Shown piece by piece: positions 24,992-32,981 of a stretch of 64,000 nt of DNA (position 1 is its first letter; each line of letters begins with the position of its first letter). A program made the translations under genes and the position numbers. The stretch lies in NCBI GenBank assembly GCA_963754645.1, contig CAVWGP010000004.1, positions 620,001 to 684,000 of the forward strand, given 5' to 3'. This DNA comes from CAVWGP01 sp963754645. GTDB taxonomy: Bacteria; Pseudomonadota; Alphaproteobacteria; Bin65. The notes under the pieces are model-generated. The model ran no database searches, had not been told where the DNA came from, and was given only the letters and a program-made list of their open reading frames with translations.

Positions 24992-26800
24992 ATGGCCGGA
25001 AATCACCTTCACGATCTTGCGCTCGTCGTCGACGATCTCGAGCGCATGGGCCGCGTCGCGCGCATCGCGAGCGAGGTCGATCCCCGGCACGATCTCGCCG
25101 GCATCGCCGCGAAGCTCGAAGGCGGGCCGCGCGTGGTCCTGTTCGAGAAGGTCAAAGGCAGCGCCCATCCCGTCGTCACGGGTCTCTATTGGAACCGCGC
25201 GCTGCTTGCCGATCTCATGCGCCAGGACGAGGCGGAGCTCGCGCAATTCGTTTCGCGCTGCGTCACGAAATGGCAGCGCGAACCTGTTGATCCCGTCGTC
25301 CTCAAATCCGGGCCGGTCCTCGACGTGACGGAGAAGGACGTCGATCTGGCGAAGATTCCGATTCCCGTGCACGCTCTCAAGGATGGCGGCCCCTATCTCG
25401 ATGCCGCCGTCGTTATCGCCAAGGATCCGGAAACCGGCGTGCGCAACGCCTCGATCCAGCGTTTCCAGGTCGTCGATCGCGAGACGATGCGCGTCAACAT
25501 CGACGCGGGCCGCCACTTGGAGACCTATCTCGACAAGGCGCGCAAGCTCGGGCGCAGCCTTTGGGTCACGATCAATTGCGGCGTGGGGCCCGGATTGCAT
25601 TTCGCCGCCGCCACGCCCGCCGAGGCGGCGCCGATCGAGCGCGACGAGCTCGGCATCGCCAGCGAATTCCACGGCGCGCCGCTCGAACTGGTGCCGGGTA
25701 CTGAATCGGATTGCGAGATGGCGGCGCACGCCATGTGGGCGCTCGAATGCGAAATCGTCCCGGGCGAAACGGCGCCCGAAGGACCGTTCGCCGAGGTGAC
25801 GAACTACTACGCCAAGGTCGAGCCCCGGCCTGTCGTTCACGTGCGCCGGATTCATCGGCGCGCCAATCCGATCTTTCAAACCATTCTCTCGGGCATGGAG
25901 GTGTGGAATTCGGTCGGCCTGCTCGGCGAGGCCAACGTGCTGGCGCTGTTGCAACAGCAAGTGCCCGGCGTGCGCGACGTTTATTTCAGCCATGGCGGCT
26001 GCGGATTTTATCACGCCGTGGTGCAGCTCCAGCCGAAGCGCGCGGGCTGGAGCAAGCAGGCGATCCTTGCCGCCTTCGCGGCCTTTCCGTCGCTCAAGAT
26101 GGTGACCGTCGTCGACGACGACGTCGATATCCGCAACGCACAGGATGTCGAGTGGGCGATGGCGACGCGCTTCGACCCGGCTGCCGGTCTGGTCCGGATC
26201 GAAAAGGCGTTCGGCCATGGCCTCAACCCGTCGTTCCCCGATTATCTCGGCCCCAAAATCGGCTTCGATGCGACGCAGCCTTTTCCGAAGCAGCCCGGCT
26301 TCGTGCGCGCGTCCTACAAAGCGATGGCGCTCGATGGGCTCGGCCTCGCGGCACCCGAGATCAAGCGGCCGCGCCTGCCGCTGAAAGCCGCCGCGCCGGA
26401 ACCCGAAGCGCCCAAACCGGCGATTTCCGGGGATTTCGACCTGGATCGCATTTGGCGCCGGGAACTTGAAGAGTGGCGGAACGGGATATCGCCGAAAGGG
26501 ATCGGCAAGACCGAGGTTCCGCCGCGACGCAAAGACGCGAGCCGCCCGGCCGAGCCCGCGGATCCGATAGCGGGAGCGGGTAAGGATTGGGACGAAAGCC
26601 GCTGGTGGCAGCGCGAAATGGCGGAAATGGCCAAGGAGAAAGCCGAGCGCGAAACGAAGCACGCTCACAAGGGCGCCGCCGTGCCCCAACTCGACATCGC
26701 CGCCGCGCCGCTTCCGGCGCCGGGCGCGACCAAGCCGCCGCGTTCCGTGGCAGCGCTCGACGATGACGAGAGCGGATTTTTTCGCGGCGGTGGCATGTAG
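24992..26800 (+). CDS. UbiD-family decarboxylase with long C-terminal extension
   Basis: Prenyl-FMN-dependent (de)carboxylase of 602 residues. The core (about 1-460) contains VKGSAHPVVTGLYWNRALL, NASIQRFQVVDRETMRVNI, DELGIASEFHGAPLELVPG and VDDDVDIRNAQDVEWAMATRF. The last 140 or so residues are unlike UbiD: Pro- and Ala-rich, charged, with IWRRELEEWRNGI and WWQREMAEMAKEKAERE segments. AGGAGA precedes the ATG. Function with the upstream UbiX is the likely arrangement; the substrate (aromatic or unsaturated acid) is unknown. Confidence 0.87.
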   Translation: MAGNHLHDLALVVDDLERMGRVARIASEVDPRHDLAGIAAKLEGGPRVVLFEKVKGSAHPVVTGLYWNRALLADLMRQDEAELAQFVSRCVTKWQREPVDPVVLKSGPVLDVTEKDVDLAKIPIPVHALKDGGPYLDAAVVIAKDPETGVRNASIQRFQVVDRETMRVNIDAGRHLETYLDKARKLGRSLWVTINCGVGPGLHFAAATPAEAAPIERDELGIASEFHGAPLELVPGTESDCEMAAHAMWALECEIVPGETAPEGPFAEVTNYYAKVEPRPVVHVRRIHRRANPIFQTILSGMEVWNSVGLLGEANVLALLQQQVPGVRDVYFSHGGCGFYHAVVQLQPKRAGWSKQAILAAFAAFPSLKMVTVVDDDVDIRNAQDVEWAMATRFDPAAGLVRIEKAFGHGLNPSFPDYLGPKIGFDATQPFPKQPGFVRASYKAMALDGLGLAAPEIKRPRLPLKAAAPEPEAPKPAISGDFDLDRIWRRELEEWRNGISPKGIGKTEVPPRRKDASRPAEPADPIAGAGKDWDESRWWQREMAEMAKEKAERETKHAHKGAAVPQLDIAAAPLPAPGATKPPRSVAALDDDESGFFRGGGM

Positions 26801-26815
26801 TCCGCCGGCGCTGCG

Positions 26816-27848
26816 CTAAGTTCGCTCGCCGTCCGCGACCGGCGCCCATAGCACGTCTTCGATCCGAATGGCGCCGGTGGCGAGCATGACCAGGCGATCG
26901 AAGCCGAGCGCGATCCCGGACGCCGGCGGCATCGCTGCGACAGCGGCCAGAAAGTCTTCATCGATCGGATAGCGCTCGCCATAGAGCGCTTGCTTGAGCG
27001 CCATGTCCGCTTCGAAGCGGCGGCGCTGCTCGCCGGCATCGGTGAGCTCGCCGAACGCATTCGCGAGTTCGAGGCCGCAGACATAGAGTTCGAAACGCTC
27101 GCAAACCCGCGGATCTCGGGCGTCGATGCGCGCCAGCGCGGCCATCGCGGCGGGATAAGAGTGCAAGAGCGTCGGCCGGCCGACGCCCAATTTCGGCTCG
27201 ATGCGGTCGAGGAAAACGCGGAAAAAAATGTCGTCCCAGCGGTCCTGGGGCGGGCACGCTATGCCGATCCCGCGCGCGGCTTCGGCGAAACGCCCTGGAT
27301 CGGCCGCCAAGCCGAGCACATCGAGTCCGGCGTGGCGCCGAAACGCCTCGGCCACCGACAGGCGCTCGAAGTCCAGGCGCGGATCGCAGGTCGTGCCCTG
27401 CCAATGCAACATGCCGCCGGAGGCCGCGCCGCTGACGGCGCGCACCAAGTCTTCGCAATCCGCCATCAGCTCGGTCCACGCGGCATCGGCGCGGTACCAT
27501 TCGAGCATGGTGAATTCCGGGTGATGCGTCGCTGCGCGCTCGCCGTTGCGGAAGACGCGGGCGAGCTGAAAAATCCGCCGCTCGCCGGCGGCGAGCAACT
27601 TTTTCATCGCGAATTCCGGCGACGTGTGAAGATAGAGCGCGCGCGCGCCGCCTTGCGGCGAATTCGAGCGCGGTCCTGAAGGCCTTGAGATGAACCTCCA
27701 TGCCCGGCGACGCTTGCAGCGCCGGTGTCTCGACTTCGACGAAGCCGCGCTCGGCGAAAAAGCGCCGCGTTGCCGCGGTCATCGCATTGCGCGCCAGCAG
27801 CAGCGGCCGGCGCGACGCGTGGCGGTCGGGGCGCCACCAGGGCGTCAT
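26816..27848 (-). pseudogene. epmA: EF-P lysyl ligase EpmA (GenX/PoxA), frameshifted as read
   Basis: Class II lysyl-tRNA-synthetase-like enzyme that attaches beta-lysine to elongation factor P. The N-terminal part starts at 27848 and reads through RRFFAERGFVEVETPALQ and SPGMEVHLKAFRTALEF; the rest is in another frame from about 27640 on with LYLHTSPEFAMKKLLAAG, motif 2 ARVFRNGERAATHHPEFTMLEWY, ELANAFGELTDA and motif 3 SGIALGFDRLVML. The change falls in an alternating GC run at 27637-27650 and can be repaired by restoring one CG. The rest of the gene looks undamaged, so sequence error is a real alternative. Divergent from epmB. Confidence 0.78.
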
Positions 27849-27892
27849 GGCGCGGCTTTCGCCGAAGCCGGAAGCCGTCTATACCGCCGCCG

Positions 27893-28955
27893 ATGAAACC
27901 CGCCATTTCGCGAAACTCGAAACCTCGCGGCAAGACGTTGCGCGGCGCCGCCGCGCTGGCCGGCGCCGGCCTGGTTGCAAAAGACCGGATCGCCGAACTC
28001 GATCGCGTCGGCGCGCGCTATGCCGTGGCGTTGACGCCGGCGATGGCGGCGCTGATCGATCCGGCGGATCCGGCGGATCCCATCGCCCGGCAATTCGTGC
28101 CAGATCCGCGCGAGCTGATCGTCGCGCCGAACGAGCGCTCCGATCCGATCGGCGATGCCGCCCATTCGCCGGTCAAGGGCGTCGTCCATCGCTATCCCGA
28201 CCGCGTCCTGCTGCTGCCGGTTCACGTTTGCCCGGTCTATTGCCGCTATTGCTTCCGGCGCGAGGTCGTCGGGCCGAGCGGCGGCGCACTGACGCGCGCG
28301 GAGCTGAACGCCGCGCTCGATTACATTCGGCGGCGCTCTCGAAATTTTCGAAGTCATTCTTTCGGGCGGCGATCCGCTGATGCTGGCGCCGGCCAAGCTT
28401 GGCGCGCTGATCCGCGAGATCGCGGCCATCGACCATGTGCGCGTGATCCGCCTGCACACGCGGGTGCCTGTTGCCGATCCCGCATCGGTCACGCCGGCGC
28501 TGGCCAAGGCGCTGCGCATCGATAAGGCGGTCTATGTCGTGCTGCATTGCAATCATCCGCGCGAGGTGACGGCCGGCTTACGCCGCGCCGCGCTTCGGCT
28601 GACGCGGTCGGGAGCCGCGCTCCTGTCTCAATCGGTTTTGCTGCGCGGTGTCAACGATGATGCGGCGGTTTTGGAAGCACTGTATCGCGCCCTGCTCGCG
28701 GCCCGCATCAAACCCTACTACCTGCATCACCCCGATCCGGCGCCCGGTACCGCGCATTTCAACCTGTCGATCGCCGAGGGCCAGCGCATCGTGAAGCGGC
28801 TGCGCGGCCGGCTTTCGGGCCTCGCCCAGCCGGCCTATGTGCTCGATATTCCGGGTGGGCACGGCAAAGTGCCGGTCGGACCGGTTTATGCCGCCGGCGA
28901 TGGCGCGAGTTGGACGATCGAAGACCCGACCGGACAGCGCCACCGCTACTTGTAA
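27893..28955 (+). pseudogene. epmB: KamA-family lysine 2,3-aminomutase EpmB, frameshifted as read
   Basis: Radical-SAM aminomutase that makes beta-lysine for EF-P. The first part carries ALTPAMAALIDPADP, the CxxxCxxC cluster motif CPVYCRYC (Cys113, 117, 120) and FRREVVG. At about 28330-28340 the frame changes; the rest reads EIFEVILSGGDPLMLAPAKL, VIRLHTRVPVADP, HCNHPREVT, LSQSVLLRGVND and PYYLHHPDPAPGTAHFNL. The site CGGCGGCGCTCTC could have lost two bases or gained one. All other motifs are intact. Next to epmA (divergent) and efp (downstream, same strand), which fixes its role. Confidence 0.78.
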
Positions 28956-28972
28956 TGCGCCACTGCGCCGCT

Positions 28973-29000
28973 TGCCTCGCCTCCGCCAAGTTGGTAGAAG
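28973..29000 (+). promoter_or_regulatory. Possible promoter of efp
   Basis: TTGCCT at 28973-28978 and TAGAAG at 28995-29000 are 16 bases apart, placing a transcript start about 30 bases before the efp start codon. The match is moderate; efp may also be read from the epmB transcript. Confidence 0.3.
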
Positions 29001-29037
29001 GCGCCACATCCAATCCCTCAATTTCGGCGAAAGAACC

Positions 29038-29604
29038 ATGAAAATCGGCGCCAACACGATTCGGGCCGGCTATGTCATTGAGCACGAAGGCAAGCAATTC
29101 AGCGTGCTCAAGATTCAGCTCATCACGCCCGGCAAGGGCGGCGCGTTCATCCAGGTCGAGATGCGCGATCTCAAGACGGGCCTCAAGACCAATTCGCGCT
29201 GGCGCACGGCCGACACCGTCGAGAAGCTCTCGACCGAGCAGAAGACCGCCAACTATCTCTACGCCGACGGCGACATGCTGGCGTTCATGGAGCAGGAGAG
29301 CTTCGAGCAATTCAGCCTGACCAAGGACGTCGTCGGCGAACAGGCCGATTTCCTGCAGGACAATATGGAAGTCACGATCGACTATGTCGAAGGCCAGCCG
29401 GTGGCGGTGCATCTGCCGCAAACGGTCGTGCTCGAAATCGTCGAAGCCGATCCCGTGGTGCGCGGGCAAACCGCGGCATCGTCCTATAAGCCCGCCAAGC
29501 TCTCGAACGGCCGGCGCGTCATGGTGCCGCCGCATGTCGAGAGCGGCATCAAGGTCGTCGTCAACACCGAGAACGGCGAGTACGTCGAGCGGTTCAAGGG
29601 CTGA
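29038..29604 (+). CDS. efp: Elongation factor P
   Basis: EF-P, 188 residues, normal length. It prevents ribosome stalling at proline runs. The modified loop reads TPGKGGAF, with Lys33 at the position that receives beta-lysine from EpmA, so the modification site is conserved. The C-terminal part has PVAVHLPQTVVLEIVEADP and SGIKVVVNTENGEYVERFKG. It lies 82 bases downstream of epmB. Confidence 0.95.
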   Translation: MKIGANTIRAGYVIEHEGKQFSVLKIQLITPGKGGAFIQVEMRDLKTGLKTNSRWRTADTVEKLSTEQKTANYLYADGDMLAFMEQESFEQFSLTKDVVGEQADFLQDNMEVTIDYVEGQPVAVHLPQTVVLEIVEADPVVRGQTAASSYKPAKLSNGRRVMVPPHVESGIKVVVNTENGEYVERFKG

Positions 29605-29629
29605 GCGGCGGCGCGGGGCGGGTACTCGC

Positions 29630-30433
29630 ATGGCGTTCAAGTCAGCCATCATCAACGTCATGGAAGCGGCGGCACGCAAGGCGGCGCGCGGTTTGCTGCG
29701 CGATTTCGGCGAAGTCGAGCAATTGCAAGTTTCGCGCAAGGGGCCGGCCGATTACGTCAGCGCCGCCGATTTGCGTGTCGAGCGCATCATCGCCGAAGAA
29801 CTTGGACGCGCGCGCCCGTCTTTCGGCTTTAACATGGAAGAAAGCGGTACGCGGCCCGGCGCCGATGCCGAGCAGACGTGGATCGTCGATCCGATCGACG
29901 GCACGACGAATTTCATCCACGGCATTCCGCACTTCGCCATCACGATCGCCTATCGGAACAAGGCCGAGATCATGGCCGGCATCGTCTATCAGCCGCTGAG
30001 CGACGAGCTGTTCTGGGCCGAAAAAGGGCTGGGCGCCTTCGTCAACAACCGCCGCCTCCGCGTCACCGGGCGGCAGAAGCTGGAGGACGCGCTGGTCGCG
30101 ACCGGCCTGCCCTTCAAGGGCAAGCCGAAGCACGCCGACTATATGGCCACGCTCGCCGCCATCCTGCCCGAAGTCGCCGGCGTGCGCCGCTTCGGCTCGG
30201 CCGCGCTCGATCTTGCCTGGGTCGCCGCCGGCCGTTTCGACGCTTTTTGGGAATTCGCCCTGTCGCCCTGGGACGTCGCCGCCGGCATCTTGCTGGTGCG
30301 CGAGGCGGGCGGTTCCGTCGCCGACCTCGATGGCGGCGACGCGATGCTCGAATCGGGCGATGTGCTGGCCGTCACACCGGGCCTCGAAGGGCCGATTTCG
30401 AGCCTCATCGCCGCCGCGCGCCGCCCGGCGTAA
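29630..30433 (+). CDS. Inositol monophosphatase family protein
   Basis: A 267-residue lithium-sensitive-type phosphatase with both metal motifs: WIVDPIDGTTNFIHGIPHF and SPWDVAAGILLVREAGG, plus EESG for the third ligand. It dephosphorylates inositol phosphates or similar sugar phosphates (SuhB-like). The gene follows efp by 25 bases on the same strand and precedes the envelope block, an order I recall as common in Alphaproteobacteria. Confidence 0.9.
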   Translation: MAFKSAIINVMEAAARKAARGLLRDFGEVEQLQVSRKGPADYVSAADLRVERIIAEELGRARPSFGFNMEESGTRPGADAEQTWIVDPIDGTTNFIHGIPHFAITIAYRNKAEIMAGIVYQPLSDELFWAEKGLGAFVNNRRLRVTGRQKLEDALVATGLPFKGKPKHADYMATLAAILPEVAGVRRFGSAALDLAWVAAGRFDAFWEFALSPWDVAAGILLVREAGGSVADLDGGDAMLESGDVLAVTPGLEGPISSLIAAARRPA

Positions 30434-30651
30434 GGATTTCTTCGTTATACCGTCATTTTTATTGCCGGTATTTGCGCCAGACTTTGCCTGAATTAGCGAT
30501 TTGATAATCGGTTGCTTGGCAAAATCATCGTAAATGAAGTGTTGCCTTTTTTTCGACATAAATTCCGCGCACCACCGCTGGGCGCGTTCGCGGCAGGCGC
30601 CGGTTAGCCTCCCGCTAGGCCATTGAAAACTTGAGGGGAAGTTAGCAAACG
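30434..30651. other. Intergenic region with weak terminator-like hairpin
   Basis: This AT-richer gap has an ATACCG/CGGTAT stem at 30447-30471 with a T-rich loop, which may end the upstream transcript, and a purine-rich TTGAGGGGAAG before the next gene. No clear promoter and no small gene was seen. Confidence 0.35.
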
Positions 30652-31821
30652 ATGGTTCGGCCCCAACGCTACCTAATGTGGATGGCATTCGTCGTGATTG
30701 CCGTTCTCGCCGCGCTCTCGCCGCTTCGCGCAGAGCTTGTTCGTTTTTTCAACGTCAGCCCGATCCTGAACGGAGCGGTTCTGGCGGTGCTGATCTTCGG
30801 GATCGGCTATGTCTTTTGGCAGGCGCTCGCCTTGCGGCGCGAGGTCGCATGGGTCCGCGCTTTCCGCAGCGGCGGCACGGTTCCCGATTCCTCGCCGCAA
30901 TTGCTCGGCCCCACGGCGCGGGTTCTCAAGGAACGCGAAGGCCAGCGCCAACGTTTGACCGCCAGCCTGCTGCGCAGCCTTATCGACCATGTCGGCATGC
31001 GTCTCGACGAACGGCGCGATATCGGCCGTTACATCGTCATGCTGCTGATTTTCATGGGTCTGTTCGGCACATTCTGGGGCATGCTGCGTTCCGTCGATGC
31101 CGTGGTCGATGTGGTCGGCGGCCTCACGGTCGGCGCCGCGGACGATTTCGCGGCGACTTTCGCGCGCTTCAAAGCGGGCCTCGTCGCGACGCTGAAAAGC
31201 TCAAGCTCGGCGTTCAGCGCCGCGCTGTTCGGGCTCGGCGGCGCGCTGGTTCTCGGCGCGCTTGGCGTGCTCGCGCAGCACGCGCAGAACCGTTTCCATC
31301 GCGAAATCGAGGATTGGCTGAACGGCCTGACAAAAATTCAGCTCGCCGCCGGCGAGTCGGACGGCGATTCGATCGAATCGATCTCGCGCTATCTCGAGTT
31401 GTTGCTCGAAAACACCGCGTCGTCGCTGGGCGATCTTCATAAGGTGCTGGGCAAGAACGAGGACGAGCGCAATCAATCGACCTTGGCGCTGCGCGCCGCG
31501 GCTGAAAAAGTTTCGCAACTCGTCGATCAGATGACGGCACAGCAGGAGCTGATGAAGCGCCTCGGCGATGCCCAGATCGAGCTGCGGCCGATCCTCGGCC
31601 GCCTGACCGACGAACAAGCCTTCGGCCGCCAGGAGTTGGTAACGGCGCTGCGCACCGAGTTCCGCAATCTCGGCAATCGCATCGCCGAGACCCAGCTCCA
31701 GTCGCGGCCCTACCTCGAACAATTGGTCAAGGAGATGTCGCAAAGTCACCAGGACATCGTGCGGCAATTCCGCGCCGATCCCGATAGCGGCCGCCGCGTT
31801 GCCGGCGGGCGGGGCGACTAG
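30652..31821 (+). CDS. MotA/TolQ/ExbB-type proton-channel family protein
   Basis: A 389-residue inner-membrane protein with four membrane segments: two near the N-terminus (MWMAFVVIAVLAAL and NGAVLAVLIFGIGYVFW), one at about 126-145 (YIVMLLIFMGLFGTFWGML) and one at about 188-210 (AALFGLGGALVLGALGVLA). The last two match the conserved channel pair of the MotA/ExbB family. A coiled-coil-like C-terminal half follows. It is paired with a membrane-anchored OmpA-domain protein and likely forms a stator-like complex bound to peptidoglycan. The role is inferred from fold and pairing only. Confidence 0.75.
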   Translation: MVRPQRYLMWMAFVVIAVLAALSPLRAELVRFFNVSPILNGAVLAVLIFGIGYVFWQALALRREVAWVRAFRSGGTVPDSSPQLLGPTARVLKEREGQRQRLTASLLRSLIDHVGMRLDERRDIGRYIVMLLIFMGLFGTFWGMLRSVDAVVDVVGGLTVGAADDFAATFARFKAGLVATLKSSSSAFSAALFGLGGALVLGALGVLAQHAQNRFHREIEDWLNGLTKIQLAAGESDGDSIESISRYLELLLENTASSLGDLHKVLGKNEDERNQSTLALRAAAEKVSQLVDQMTAQQELMKRLGDAQIELRPILGRLTDEQAFGRQELVTALRTEFRNLGNRIAETQLQSRPYLEQLVKEMSQSHQDIVRQFRADPDSGRRVAGGRGD

Positions 31822-31827
31822 GCGGCC

Positions 31828-32973
31828 ATGCGCAGATCGTCCAACACGGTGCGGCACGATTCGGCGTTGGGCCCGGCCTTTGCCGCGGCCATCGCCGCCG
31901 CGACCTTTGCCGCCTTCGTCGCACTGGCGATGTTCGCCGGCTCACAGTTCTTCCTGTCCGAGGCCTTTGCCGGCCGCGAAACCTCGGCCACCGAGCTCAA
32001 TCGGCGGATCGGCGATCTCGCGGCCCAGCTTGCCGCGGAAAAGCAGAAGCTTGCGGCCGCCACGTTGACGAATGCCGAACTCGACGGTGCGATCCGTTCG
32101 ACGACGGCGACGCGCGACCGCGTGGTGGGCGAGCGCGATCAAATTAGCGCGCGGCTCCGCGCGGTCGAAGGCGAGCGCAACGAACTTGCCGGCAAGCTCA
32201 AGGACATGACCGAAGCCCACGCCGCCATGAAAAAGGGCCGCGAGGACGCCGAAGCGAAGGGCCGCGCGCTCGACAACGAAGCGAAATCGCTGCGCAGCCA
32301 GATCGCGGCGCTCGAATCGAAGCAAGGCCTCGAAGAATACCGCCGTCAGGTCCGCGCCAGTCTCGAAGCCACGGAGAAAAACCTCGCCGAAGCGAAGGCG
32401 CTGGGCGAAAGCCGCGCGGCGGAGATCGCCCGTCGCGACAGCGAAATAGCGTCGCTCAAATCGACGATCGCGGCGAACGACACGTCGCTCGAAGCGCAAC
32501 GCCGGCGCGCGGCGCAGATTGCCGCCGCCTTCGCGGATTTCCAGCAGAAGCTGCGCGCGATATTTCCCGAGAAAGGCGCCGTCGACGCCGCCAACGGCCG
32601 GATCATTCTGACCGGCGACGAGATATTCGAATTCGCGGCCGAGCGGCTCAAGAAAAATTCGCGCGAGCGCATGACGGAGATGGCCGCCGCGATCAAGACC
32701 TTGGGCGAGAGCCTGCCGGCCGGCACCGATTGGGTGCTGCGCGTCAACGGCCACACCGACAACCGCCTCAAGCGCTTTCCGCGGTTTTACACCCCGTGGG
32801 AATTCGCCGCGGCTCGCTCATCGACGATGGTCAAAGCCTTGATCGACGCCGGCGTGCCGGCCGAGCGGCTGCTGTCCGCCAGCTACGGCGAGCTGCATCT
32901 GCTCGAGAAAGACGACACACCGGCGCCGATGAAACGCAACGATCGCATCGAGCTGGTGCTCGACGCGCGCTGA
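31828..32973 (+). CDS. Membrane-anchored OmpA/MotB-type peptidoglycan-binding protein
   Basis: A 381-residue protein: one N-terminal membrane anchor (AAIAAATFAAFVALAMFAG), about 200 residues of charged coiled coil, and a C-terminal OmpA-like domain with LRVNGHTDNRLKR, ARSSTMVKALIDAGVPAERLL and NDRIELVLDAR. It begins 6 bases after the proton-channel gene, so the two are a MotA/MotB-like pair. It resembles the MotB/PomB layout without a flagellar context. Confidence 0.82.
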   Translation: MRRSSNTVRHDSALGPAFAAAIAAATFAAFVALAMFAGSQFFLSEAFAGRETSATELNRRIGDLAAQLAAEKQKLAAATLTNAELDGAIRSTTATRDRVVGERDQISARLRAVEGERNELAGKLKDMTEAHAAMKKGREDAEAKGRALDNEAKSLRSQIAALESKQGLEEYRRQVRASLEATEKNLAEAKALGESRAAEIARRDSEIASLKSTIAANDTSLEAQRRRAAQIAAAFADFQQKLRAIFPEKGAVDAANGRIILTGDEIFEFAAERLKKNSRERMTEMAAAIKTLGESLPAGTDWVLRVNGHTDNRLKRFPRFYTPWEFAAARSSTMVKALIDAGVPAERLLSASYGELHLLEKDDTPAPMKRNDRIELVLDAR

Positions 32974-32981
32974 CGCGCCGT

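Noticed and set aside
30652..32973. Zorya-like defence pair (MotA-like plus OmpA-like protein)
   Set aside because: The pair has the right domains, but no zorC/zorD helicase or nuclease genes follow. The surrounding order (efp, inositol monophosphatase, exporter ATPase, L31) is a conserved housekeeping context, so a general envelope stator-like role is more likely.
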